DNA of 64,000 nt from Streptomyces sp. NBC_00414 (lineage in GTDB: Bacteria; Actinomycetota; Actinomycetes; Streptomycetales; Streptomycetaceae): assembly GCF_036038375.1 (NCBI RefSeq), contig NZ_CP107935.1, positions 1,116,001-1,180,000 on the forward strand, in the 5' to 3' direction. Both the position numbers and the translations under genes were made by a program. Shown one piece after another: positions 24,843 to 32,506 of this stretch (the first letter of the stretch is position 1; each line of letters opens with the position of its first letter). A model generated the notes under the pieces. The model searched no databases, was not told the origin of the DNA, and was given only the letters and a program-made list of their open reading frames with translations.

Positions 24843-26525
24843 CTAGTCCGGCAGCCCACGGAAGGTCGCCAGGAAAGTCTTCAACGCCCGCTGGTTGGCA
24901 GCGGTCTCCCAGTCGGCGGCCGGGGTCGTCCAGCGAACCGAGAAACCCTCCCCGCCCCCGATGAGGAATCCACGGCCGAAGGTGCGTACCCGGGTGCCCC
25001 CGGTCCTCTCGACCCACTCCATGTCCGCGGCCTCACGGCCCTGGTAGGTCGTCGCGCGGATCGCGCCCAGCCTGTCGTAGCCGGAGTCCTGTCGCAGCGA
25101 GGGCTCCACGGTGTCCCGCCATACGGCGACCGGGTCGGAGCCGACGCGTGTGCTGTAGGTGACGGCCAGGTTCCGCGGATCGCCGTCGGCGCCGAAGACG
25201 ACCCGGTAGGAGCGGTCCTCGGCACGGTCGGTGCTGAGTCGCTTCCAGCCCTTGGGGAGCGCGACGGTGAAGCCTTCCGACGCCGTGAAGACGCGGAAGC
25301 CCGCCGGAAGGCCCCCTCCGCCGGAGGATGAGGACGAGGGCGAAGGTGAGGAGGGCGAAGAGGATGGGGAAGGGGATGGGGAAGGGGTAGGGGTCGATGA
25401 GGGGGACGGGGACGCGGTGGGTGACGCGGTACCGGCTGACGGCGTACTCGCCCCGTTCCCGGCTCCGGTCGGGAGAACGGGACCGGTACGCGAGGCCGTC
25501 GCGTCGGAGGCCGAGACATCCGGCCCCGAACCGTCGCCGGTCGCGGCGAGAGCGGTCACCGTCACGGCGACGACAGCGGCGACCGCGGTCCCGATGAGCG
25601 TCGCGCGTCCGAGGTTCGCTCTGCCCCGGGCCATGCTCACGAGTCGGTGCACCGAGGGCCTCGGCTGCGCGACCGTCTCCGCCACGGCCTCGGGGTCCGC
25701 ACTGAGGACACGGAGGAGGGCGTCGCGGACCACCGGACCGGTGAGCCGTTCGCGGAAGTCCTTGCGGAGCAGTCCCTGCAGGATCTGCGCGAGCGGACCG
25801 GCATGCCGCGGGCTGCGCAGCGGCAGCCTCACGATCGCCTTGAGGGTCGCCTCCGGCTGGCCGCGGTCACGGAAGGGCGGCCGTCCCTCGGTCATCGTGT
25901 AGAGCAGCGCGCCCAGCGCCCACAGGTCGGCCGGCGAACCGTAGGAGTCGCCACGGGCCTGCTCCGGGGACGCGTACGCCGGCGCGCCGAGCCGTGCGGC
26001 CGCACCGGCGCCCGCCAGACCGTACCCGGACACGACCACACCGCCGTGGTCGCGTACGAACACCTGGCCGAGACTCAGCTCCCCGTGGACGAGGCCCTCA
26101 CCATGCGCGGCCTCCAGCACACCCAGGACGTCGAGCCCGATTCGGGCGGCCCGCGTGTAGTCGAGCGGGCCGTACTGGTCGAGGAACTCGCCCAGGGGCA
26201 TGCCGTCGATCCATTCGACGACCGTCCACAGGCTGTCGGACTCCTCGACGACGTCGATGACGCTCGCCACGCCGCCCGGACACAGCAGTCCCATGACCTC
26301 GGACGCATGGCGGATCCGGGCGACCGTCCGCCCGACCGGATCCGCCATCGGGTCGGGCATCGGATCGGGCGGGAGAGGCGTCTGCGTCAGCAGTCGCGGA
26401 CGTGCGTACTCGATGTCCTCGCCGTACCAGCAGACGCAGTTCACCTCGTGGTGGACGACCTCTTGCAGCCGGTACCTTCCGGCGACCAGCTCATTTGCAG
26501 CGGCACCCGCGTTGCCCATGCCCAT
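24843..26525 (-). CDS. Membrane-anchored Ser/Thr pseudokinase with extracytoplasmic domain
   Basis: 560 aa from ATG 26525; ATG 26519 two codons later is better spaced from GAGGG and may be the true start. Residues 15-270 have the Hanks-kinase fold (PAYASPEQARG, DLWALGALLYTMTEGRPPF), but the catalytic elements are lost. The HRDLKPxN loop reads HGELSLGQV (147-155), DFG reads SGYG (166-169), and neither a Gly-rich loop nor the VAxK lysine is evident. One TM helix (about 308-329) is followed by a Ser/Pro linker (about 340-400) and a 130-residue outer domain (PAGFRVFTASEGFTVALPKGW...). It is therefore likely a non-catalytic signalling scaffold or binding protein rather than an active kinase. Confidence 0.88.
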   Translation of the reverse strand: MGMGNAGAAANELVAGRYRLQEVVHHEVNCVCWYGEDIEYARPRLLTQTPLPPDPMPDPMADPVGRTVARIRHASEVMGLLCPGGVASVIDVVEESDSLWTVVEWIDGMPLGEFLDQYGPLDYTRAARIGLDVLGVLEAAHGEGLVHGELSLGQVFVRDHGGVVVSGYGLAGAGAAARLGAPAYASPEQARGDSYGSPADLWALGALLYTMTEGRPPFRDRGQPEATLKAIVRLPLRSPRHAGPLAQILQGLLRKDFRERLTGPVVRDALLRVLSADPEAVAETVAQPRPSVHRLVSMARGRANLGRATLIGTAVAAVVAVTVTALAATGDGSGPDVSASDATASRTGPVLPTGAGNGASTPSAGTASPTASPSPSSTPTPSPSPSPSSSPSSPSPSSSSSGGGGLPAGFRVFTASEGFTVALPKGWKRLSTDRAEDRSYRVVFGADGDPRNLAVTYSTRVGSDPVAVWRDTVEPSLRQDSGYDRLGAIRATTYQGREAADMEWVERTGGTRVRTFGRGFLIGGGEGFSVRWTTPAADWETAANQRALKTFLATFRGLPD

Positions 26526-26684
26526 CCCTCGCTGAAGCCTTGCTCCCAGTCACCAGGGATACGCAGTGGGCCATGTCCTGCGTTCAACGGATCCGCGATC
26601 GCCGGTACCCGATGTGACGGCCGGGCCTTGTTCCGGTGTCGCCCTCGGAAGAGACGCGGGGCAGAGAGCGGGCGCACGAGAATG

Positions 26685-26736
26685 GCGGGAAAGCGGTACG
26701 TGCGACCTCCCCAGGCTCCACGTCCCGCTTTCCCGC
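26685..26736. repeat. Long inverted repeat (hairpin)
   Basis: GCGGGAAAGCGG (26685-26696) pairs exactly with CCGCTTTCCCGC (26725-26736). Inside, ACGTG and CACGT extend the stem after one mismatch, leaving a 16-nt loop. It is not at a gene end, so an operator or leader-RNA role is more likely than termination. Confidence 0.65.
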
Positions 26737-26858
26737 GACATGGGGCCACTACCCCCGCTCTCCGGGCTTACTCCACACTCGATCCCGGCAACCGATCTCG
26801 TCGGATCTTCCGTTTGACCCCGAATTGCCCGCCCGCTCAAATTTCGCCGACAGCAGAT

Positions 26859-26883
26859 GCGTAGGTCCTCGAAGAGGGGGTAC
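26859..26883 (+). promoter_or_regulatory. Possible SigB-type promoter of the anti-sigma-type ATPase gene
   Basis: GCGT (26859-26862), 15 nt, GGGTAC (26878-26883) fits GNNT-N14-16-GGGTAC. It is about 30 nt before the start codon of the ATPase gene, a plausible distance. Confidence 0.5.
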
Positions 26884-26914
26884 ATGCGGGCAAGCACCGG
26901 GTGAGGCGGACTGC

Positions 26915-27379
26915 ATGGAATCATTGATCAAGGGCGGAGGCCTTATGGCGCCGCAGCGTGGCCGCATAGAGACCACTGTTGCTCTGGAAGGCGATTCGCT
27001 CTGCATCGCCGAGGCCCGTCATCTCGCGACCGACTTCCTGTCGCAGGCCCAGGCCGAACACGGCCTGCCGGTGACGGAACGGGCCATGGGCCTGACCCAG
27101 CTGGTGGTGAGCGAGCTGGTCACCAACGCCCTGAAGTACGCGCCGGGGCCGGTCCTGCTCGATCTGCGGATCCTCGGCGGCACGCTTGAGGTGGCCGTCT
27201 GGGACAGCGATCCGATACTGCCGGTGGCCAGGGCCGCGGATCCCGGGCGGGTGGGCCAGCACGGCCTGGAGATCGTCATGGCCATCTGCGAGGGCTTCGA
27301 GGTCCAGAGCGAGCCGGTCGGCAAACACGTCACCGCCCGCATCGGCCTGCTCGCCAAGGCCGGCGCCGAGACCCCCTGA
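26915..27379 (+). CDS. Anti-sigma-factor-type ATPase (HATPase_c, RsbW-like)
   Basis: ATG 26915 (154 aa) has GAGGCGGA in front; ATG 26945 (144 aa) with GGAGG 4 nt away is an alternative. The domain is a GHKL ATPase: N-box VVSELVTNALKYA, a shortened G1 box (AVWDSDPILP) and G2 region GQHGLEIVMAICEGF. It lacks any sensor or membrane part. Such proteins bind sigma factors or anti-anti-sigma factors and can phosphorylate the latter. No partner gene is adjacent. The SigB-like promoter upstream suggests it belongs to a stress sigma circuit (inference). Confidence 0.85.
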   Translation: MESLIKGGGLMAPQRGRIETTVALEGDSLCIAEARHLATDFLSQAQAEHGLPVTERAMGLTQLVVSELVTNALKYAPGPVLLDLRILGGTLEVAVWDSDPILPVARAADPGRVGQHGLEIVMAICEGFEVQSEPVGKHVTARIGLLAKAGAETP

Positions 27380-27460
27380 CCCGCGGGCCGCGTGCTCGCC
27401 GGCCCGTCGGCAGGCCTGTCCGTTCCGCGCCGTCGGGGCAGTTGTCACCCGGACCGGACT

Positions 27461-27499
27461 CGTACGCCCCGGACCGCGACCCGCGTCCCGGGGCGTACG
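27461..27499. terminator. Bidirectional terminator hairpin
   Basis: CGTACGCCCCGG (27461-27472) pairs with CCGGGGCGTACG (27488-27499) between the convergent ATPase and snapalysin genes. Confidence 0.75.
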
Positions 27500-27514
27500 A
27501 CCGCGTTCGGCGGG

Positions 27515-28081
27515 TCAGTCCACGATCGTGACCCCGACCGGCACCGCTCCGGCCGTCCGCGTGAGCGCACCGCCGAAGTTGCCCTCGACCTCGGCCTTCT
27601 CCGCCGCGTTCGGATAGGGGTTCGTGCAGGCGGTTCCCGCGCTGGAGCCGGACATCAGACTCGTGCACGGGCCGGGCTTACGGTCCGGCAGACCGAGGAT
27701 GTGCCCCAGCTCATGGGCCGAGATGCGGATCGTGTTGTAGCCCTGATCGACCGCCTGGCGGCCGATGTAGACGGTGCCGTTGCCCAGCGAGGTGGTCAGA
27801 GCGCGGGGCCAGCCGTTGTCCGCGAGGACCCGGATGTTGGCACGCTGCCCGGATGCCACGGGCTGCAGTTCGACGGCGGCGACGCTCTCGTTCCAGATCG
27901 CGGCGCCCCGGTCCACGGCGGACCTGAACTCCGCGGAACCGCTCGCGTCGTAGGTGACGACCCGTGCGGCGGCGACGTGGTCCGCGACCGGGGCCGGAGC
28001 GGCCATGGCCTGGCCACCCAGCAGGGAAAAGGTCACCGCCAGAACAGCGGCGAGTCCACTTGTCAGCTTACGGACGTGCAT
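27515..28081 (-). CDS. snpA: Snapalysin (M7 small neutral metalloprotease)
   Basis: ATG 28081 with AAGGAGG gives 188 aa. A Sec signal peptide (residues 1-28, ending AMA-AP) leads to a short pro-region and the mature domain. The zinc motif HELGHILGLPD (HExxHxxGxxD) is complete, and two Cys pairs suit the known disulphides. Snapalysins are secreted milk-hydrolysing endopeptidases that prefer aromatic P1' residues. The classical neighbour, a LysR activator gene, is not present here. Confidence 0.93.
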   Translation of the reverse strand: MHVRKLTSGLAAVLAVTFSLLGGQAMAAPAPVADHVAAARVVTYDASGSAEFRSAVDRGAAIWNESVAAVELQPVASGQRANIRVLADNGWPRALTTSLGNGTVYIGRQAVDQGYNTIRISAHELGHILGLPDRKPGPCTSLMSGSSAGTACTNPYPNAAEKAEVEGNFGGALTRTAGAVPVGVTIVD

Positions 28082-28229
28082 GGTCGACCTCCTTGTGGGG
28101 GGAAGGTAGTCGTGCACATGACATGACATACCCTGGCTCCCTGCCCAGCAAGGACGGACGCCAATCCGTCAATCCGGCCGCACGCGAGTGCCCTGCGCGA
28201 CCGGCGCACACGCGCGCCGCACACGACAA

Positions 28230-28260
28230 GGGCCCGGCCCCCTCTCCGGGGACCGGGCCC
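28230..28260 (-). terminator. Terminator of the ribosomal protein operon
   Basis: GGGCCCGG (28230-28237) pairs with CCGGGCCC (28253-28260), with further C/G pairing inside, just after the L36 gene on its transcription direction. Confidence 0.7.
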
Positions 28261-28280
28261 AGCAGCGTGCCCGCGACGCG

Positions 28281-28403
28281 TCAGCCCTGGCGGGCCTTGA
28301 AGCGCGGATCCTTCTTGTTGATCACGAAGACCACGCCCCGGCGGCGCACCACCTGCGCACCGGGCCTGGACTTCAGCGAGCGCAACGACTTGCGCACCTT
28401 CAT
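28281..28403 (-). CDS. rpmJ: Ribosomal protein L36, zinc-independent paralogue
   Basis: 40 aa from ATG 28403. The sequence begins [12 protein letters not shown] and ends [11 protein letters not shown], matching L36, but all three Cys and the His of the zinc ribbon are absent. This is the C-minus form that replaces the zinc-binding copy under zinc shortage. It is the last of three such genes on this strand. Too short for most gene finders. Confidence 0.92.
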   Translation of the reverse strand: MKVRKSLRSLKSRPGAQVVRRRGVVFVINKKDPRFKARQG

Positions 28404-28440
28404 GACGGTGTTCTCCTCCCGCTCTGGTTCCGGCCGGTCG

Positions 28441-28713
28441 TCAGCGGGTCGTCGACGCCGACACCGACGCCGTACGGCCGTACCGCCGCTCGAACCGCTC
28501 CACACGGCCCGCGCTGTCGACGACCCGCGCGGTCCCCGTGTAGAAGGGGTGGCCGGCCGACGAGACCTCCACGTCGATCAGCGGATACGTGTTGCCGTCC
28601 TCCCACTCGATCGTCGTCGCCGAGTGCGCGGTGGAGCGGATGAGGAACGTGGCGTCCGAGGCGCGGTCGCGAAAGACGACCGGGCGGGACACGGGATGAA
28701 TACCGAGCTTCAT
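28441..28713 (-). CDS. rpmE2: Ribosomal protein L31 type B, zinc-independent paralogue
   Basis: 90 aa from ATG 28713 ([17 protein letters not shown]), preceded by AAGGAAGG. The block [20 protein letters not shown] and [20 protein letters not shown] are typical of type B L31. The CxxC zinc ligands of type A are absent. It lies between the L33 and L36 paralogues with 37-46 nt gaps, so all three are probably one transcript. Expected to be made under zinc limitation through Zur. Confidence 0.95.
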   Translation of the reverse strand: MKLGIHPVSRPVVFRDRASDATFLIRSTAHSATTIEWEDGNTYPLIDVEVSSAGHPFYTGTARVVDSAGRVERFERRYGRTASVSASTTR

Positions 28714-28759
28714 GGGGTTTCCTTCCTTGCAGCCGTACGTCGATGGGCGACGGCCTGGT

Positions 28760-28924
28760 TCATCGCTCCTCGCGGAAGAGGACGTGCTCCCCCGCCACCC
28801 GGTCGTACTTGCGCAGGACCAGTCGGTCGGGGTCGTTCAGACGGCTCTTCCGCGTCACATAGGTCGCACCGGTTCCGGCCGTGGACTTCAACGTCACCAC
28901 CGGACGCGTACCTCTGGCAGCCAT
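28760..28924 (-). CDS. rpmG: Ribosomal protein L33, zinc-independent paralogue
   Basis: 54 aa from ATG 28924, with GAGAGGAGGAG upstream. It reads [19 protein letters not shown] and later [20 protein letters not shown], the L33 pattern, without any Cys; zinc-binding L33 has two CxxC pairs. First gene of the three-gene C-minus ribosomal protein operon. I found no clear Zur box by eye in 28925-29057. Confidence 0.92.
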   Translation of the reverse strand: MAARGTRPVVTLKSTAGTGATYVTRKSRLNDPDRLVLRKYDRVAGEHVLFREER

Positions 28925-29057
28925 GAACTCCTCCTCTCACACCCCCGGACACCCACCTCAATTGATGGGGCCATGTCATTCACGTGCGGTACAACCGGAC
29001 CCCCGGTGGATGTATTCCCCTCGTCCACGAGTGCCTGGAACAGCCACTACCGAGCCG

Positions 29058-31292
29058 CTACTCGGCAGACGTGAGCCGGATCAGCAGCGCACCAGGCGTA
29101 CGTGGAAGCCCGACCCGAACCCCGCCTCCGTCCCAGACCACCGAGCCGATGGACGGGCACGGGGACGCGGACGCCGAAGAGGACTGCGACGGCGAGGGTG
29201 CGGGTGACGGATGCAGGATCTCCGCGGTCACCGCCCGGCCCGCCAAGTGTTCGACGGGCACCCGGATGCCGCTCTCCCCACCCCGGCGCCAGACCGACAG
29301 GTACGCCGTACGGTCACCCGGCACCCGCATGCCCAGGGCCGTCCACTCGTCCGTCCACCCCGGCAGACCCAGCGGCCAGAACGGCAGTGCCTCGGCCAGG
29401 TCCCCGCGGACCGTCTTGTAGACGGCCACCGCGGCCCGTACGAGCGCGAGTTGGTGTTCCGGCATCCGGTCCAGGTGGCCCGAGAGATGGATCCGGCCGA
29501 GCAGCGCCCCGCCGAGGGTGAAGGTGATGAGGTCGTCGTCGAAGGCGGGCTGGGGGTAGGCCCAGACGGCACCCTGCTCCGGCGGGACCGCCGTGGGTGC
29601 GGCGGCTGCGATCGGCGGGCAGCGCAGCGGGTCCTGCTGGTCGCTGGTGGACTGGAGCTGGGTGACGGCCAGCGTGGCGCCGTCCATCCGCATCCCTCCG
29701 GACGCGCAGTTCTCGATCACCAGCCCCGGGTACCGTTCGAGCACTTCGGCGAGCCAGTCCAGGTACGCCTGGGCGTGCCCCAGCAGTCCGGCGCCGGGTG
29801 AGACGTCCCCGGGGCCGCAGGTGCCCGGGTCGACCAGGATGTTGTAGTCCAGTTTGAGGTAGCCCACTCCCCAGTCGCCGACGATCCGGTCGACCGTCCT
29901 GTCGAGGTGGGCCCGGGCGGCCGGGTGCCGCAGGTCCAGCTGGTGGCGTCCCTGCTCGACCAGGCGTACACCGTCCCGCTGGAAGAAGGCTTCCGGCGGA
30001 AGCTCGGCCGCGACCGGGCTGCGTACCCCAACGACCTCGGGCTCCAGCCACAGACCCGGCACCATGCCTCGCTCGCGGATCCGGTCCAGGACGGCTTGGA
30101 TCCCGCCGTCGGGGAAGCGGCGCGACGAGGGCAGCCACTCGCCGACGCTGTCCCACCAGCCCTCCGTACTGTCGTCGTACCAGCCGGAGTCGACGCAGAA
30201 GTACTCCGATCCGGCCTCGGCCGCCGCGTCGATCAGCGGGAGCAGTCTCTCCGTCGTCGGATCGCCCATCAGCGTGTTCATGTAGTCGTTGAAGACGACG
30301 GGCAGTGCGGCATGGTCGGGGTGCGGACGGCGCACGGCTCGGCGGTACGAAGTCAGGGCGCCGAAGGCGTCGTCGAGCCCGGAGCCGGGTCCTGCGCGGG
30401 GTCCTGAGCCGAGCCCGGAGCCGAGGGCGATGACTCCCGGCACGGTGGTGAACTCGGAGCCGGGCTCCAGCCGGATCCGCCACTGGTGCTCGGCGTCCGT
30501 GGGCCCGTTCAGTGCCAGGTACGTACCGTGGTGGCGTTCGCCCAGGTCCCAGCGCCAGCCTGCCGGGGACTCCACCTGCCACAACCAGGCCCGGTCGCCG
30601 TCGCGTTCGGTGAGGGCGCCCATGGGCAGGTGTCCGCCGCTGGACCAGCTGCCGCGTCCGGTCAGGGTGAGTGCGGCCCTGCTGTCGTGCTGGTGGACGT
30701 CGACACTGATGTCGGCGACGGTGTCGCTCAGCGCCTCGGTGTACCAACGGCACTCCGCCAGCCAGTCGTTGCGGGCCCGGTGGACGTCGAGCCGGTCGGG
30801 CGGCGGGAGGGCGCCGAGCAGCAGACTGCTGACGGACTGCACGACGAGCGGCTCGTGTCCGTCGTTGCGCAGCCGGACGCGGGAGCGGAGCACGGGCAGA
30901 CCGATGGGCGAGGACAGCTCGACGAAGGCGGTCAACCCGGTTCCGGGGTCGTGGAGTTCGACGGTCAGGCGGGTCCAGCCGTCGTGCTCCCCGAGGGTGT
31001 GCGCGCGGTGACGCAGACGCGGGCCCAGGGCCGTGCCGGTGAAGCGCGGGCCGGACCAGCCGCTTCCGTGGCCGAGGGCGGTGAGTTCGACGAGGTGGAG
31101 AGGGGCACCGGCACCGGACGCGGAAACCGGGTCGCCGGGGCGGGCCAGCCGGACCAGCCGCAGCTCTCCGTCGGGGCCGGTGGCGAACTCCGCCTCCAGC
31201 GCCCAGTGACCCCAGGCGATCGTCCGCCCGGTGTCCACGGGGGCCGCGCCCACCACATCCACCGCACCCGCCGTGTCCGACGTATCGGTCAA
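29058..31292 (-). CDS. Alpha-galactosidase, glycoside hydrolase family 36
   Basis: The likely start is TTG 31292, 3 nt after a GGGAGGGGGAG site (744 aa); a longer frame begins at 31349 without a good site. An N-terminal beta-sandwich domain precedes a TIM barrel with GH36/clan D blocks: YFCVDSGWYDD, GLWLEPEVVG, YLKLDYN (nucleophile Asp), NCASGGMRMD and STSDQQDPL (acid/base Asp). Length matches GH36 enzymes. A Ser/Pro insert lies near the C-terminus. No signal peptide, so it acts on imported galactosides. Divergent from a LacI regulator 133 bp away that very probably controls it. Confidence 0.9.
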   Translation of the reverse strand: MTDTSDTAGAVDVVGAAPVDTGRTIAWGHWALEAEFATGPDGELRLVRLARPGDPVSASGAGAPLHLVELTALGHGSGWSGPRFTGTALGPRLRHRAHTLGEHDGWTRLTVELHDPGTGLTAFVELSSPIGLPVLRSRVRLRNDGHEPLVVQSVSSLLLGALPPPDRLDVHRARNDWLAECRWYTEALSDTVADISVDVHQHDSRAALTLTGRGSWSSGGHLPMGALTERDGDRAWLWQVESPAGWRWDLGERHHGTYLALNGPTDAEHQWRIRLEPGSEFTTVPGVIALGSGLGSGPRAGPGSGLDDAFGALTSYRRAVRRPHPDHAALPVVFNDYMNTLMGDPTTERLLPLIDAAAEAGSEYFCVDSGWYDDSTEGWWDSVGEWLPSSRRFPDGGIQAVLDRIRERGMVPGLWLEPEVVGVRSPVAAELPPEAFFQRDGVRLVEQGRHQLDLRHPAARAHLDRTVDRIVGDWGVGYLKLDYNILVDPGTCGPGDVSPGAGLLGHAQAYLDWLAEVLERYPGLVIENCASGGMRMDGATLAVTQLQSTSDQQDPLRCPPIAAAAPTAVPPEQGAVWAYPQPAFDDDLITFTLGGALLGRIHLSGHLDRMPEHQLALVRAAVAVYKTVRGDLAEALPFWPLGLPGWTDEWTALGMRVPGDRTAYLSVWRRGGESGIRVPVEHLAGRAVTAEILHPSPAPSPSQSSSASASPCPSIGSVVWDGGGVRVGLPRTPGALLIRLTSAE

Positions 31293-31390
31293 CGTCTCCC
31301 CCTCCCGGTGACCGCCACCGGCCGCCGACTGCCACCGACCGCTACTCACGGCGGTCCGGGTCGGTCGCGTGAATCCATGGTTACGGTCTC

Positions 31391-31444
31391 TTGACGAGCT
31401 TTGTGTGACCGGTCACAATCCTGGCATGAATGTGACCGGTCACA
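31391..31444 (+). promoter_or_regulatory. lacI-type regulator promoter with two identical operators
   Basis: TTGACG (31391-31396), 17 nt, CACAAT (31414-31419) forms a good promoter. The perfect palindrome TGTGACCGGTCACA occurs at 31404-31417, overlapping the spacer and -10, and again at 31431-31444, overlapping codons 2-7 of the regulator. Centres are 27 bp apart. The predicted transcription start falls on the ATG at 31426, so the mRNA looks leaderless. Both sites could also affect the divergent alpha-galactosidase gene. Confidence 0.8.
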
Positions 31445-32472
31445 CAAAGCGCTCGGTGAGCATCAGGGACGTCGCCACCGCTGCCGGGGTCTCCTACCAG
31501 ACCGTCTCCCGGGTGATCAACGGACATCCCAGCGTCAAGCCGTCCACCCGGGAGCGGGTCCTCGCGGCCATCGACGAGCTGGGCTTCCGGCGCAGCTCCA
31601 CCGCGCTCGCCCTGGCCAGCGGCCGCAGCCGGACCGTGACCGTGCTCACCGCCGACACCACGCACTACGGCTACGCGTCGATCCTCCAGGGCATCGAGGA
31701 GGCCGCGCGCGCCTCGTCGTACTCGGTGGGCATCGGCGTCCTCGAATCACCCGACGAAGCCGACGAGGCCGATGTCGCCGCCCAGGTGCAGCGGGCGGCG
31801 GACACCGGCGGCGGCCTGATCGTGATCGCCTACGATCCGGCGGGGGTACGGGCCCTGGGTGCCGTACCCCCGGGGCTGCCGGTCGTCGGGGTGGTGGAGA
31901 CCCCGGCCCGCCCGCCGGGCGGCGACCGCCCCTGGGTGTGGACCGACGACCGCGAAGCCGCCTACGAGGCGACCCGCCATCTGCTCTCCCTCGGTCACGC
32001 GACCGTGCACTACGTCGCCATCCCCTCCAGCACCCGGCGCACCAGCGCCCGTACCTCCGGCTGGCAGCAGGCGCTGAAGGAGGCCGGAGCCCCGCGACCC
32101 CGTCCCGTGCAGGGCAGTTGGGGTCCGGCGGGCGGCCACGCGGCAGGCCTGAAGTTCGCCGGGGACCGGGCGGTCACCGCGATCCTGTGCGGCAACGACG
32201 ACCTCGCGCTCGGCGTGATCCGCGCCCTGCACGAGAAGGGCCGGTCGGTGCCCGACGACGTGAGCGTGGCCGGCTTCGACGACGCCCCGCACTCCGCCTT
32301 CCTCACCCCGTCGCTGACGACCGTGCGCCTGGACTTCACCGGCCTCGGGCGGTCCGCGTTCGGCCTCCTGCACACCGTGCTGGAGGAGTCCGCGCAGGTC
32401 GGCCCGCACCCCGTCTCCGTACCGGAGTTGGTGGTGCGCGAGAGCTCGGGGCCGCCGCCGGGGCGCGGCTGA
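31426..32472 (+). CDS. LacI-family transcriptional regulator
   Basis: ATG 31426, 348 aa. The N-terminal LacI helix-turn-helix and hinge are intact (SIRDVATAAGVSYQTVSRVINGHPSVKPSTRERV). The periplasmic-binding-protein-like domain follows, with AILCGNDDLALGVIRALHEKG and DDVSVAGFDDAPHSAFLTPSLTTVR. Codons 2-7 coincide with an operator copy, so the N-terminal peptide NVTGHT is partly dictated by DNA binding needs. It sits between a divergent GH36 gene and a downstream secreted glycosidase (34 nt), so it likely senses a galactoside or arabino/galacto-oligosaccharide and controls both. Confidence 0.93.
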   Translation: MNVTGHTKRSVSIRDVATAAGVSYQTVSRVINGHPSVKPSTRERVLAAIDELGFRRSSTALALASGRSRTVTVLTADTTHYGYASILQGIEEAARASSYSVGIGVLESPDEADEADVAAQVQRAADTGGGLIVIAYDPAGVRALGAVPPGLPVVGVVETPARPPGGDRPWVWTDDREAAYEATRHLLSLGHATVHYVAIPSSTRRTSARTSGWQQALKEAGAPRPRPVQGSWGPAGGHAAGLKFAGDRAVTAILCGNDDLALGVIRALHEKGRSVPDDVSVAGFDDAPHSAFLTPSLTTVRLDFTGLGRSAFGLLHTVLEESAQVGPHPVSVPELVVRESSGPPPGRG

Positions 32473-32506
32473 TCCCCTCCGCCGACTCCACTGGAGGTCC
32501 AACCGC

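Larger units (their letters stand above)
26526..26914. promoter_or_regulatory. Divergent control region with a long hairpin and a SigB-like site
   Basis: The 389-bp gap between the pseudokinase and the ATPase gene holds no credible gene. It carries a 52-bp imperfect inverted repeat and a candidate SigB-type promoter, listed separately. TTGACC near 26815 is another possible -35 element. Confidence 0.5.

Noticed and set aside
24843..26525. Active Ser/Thr protein kinase (PknB type)
   Set aside because: Catalytic Asp, DFG and VAxK Lys are not present.
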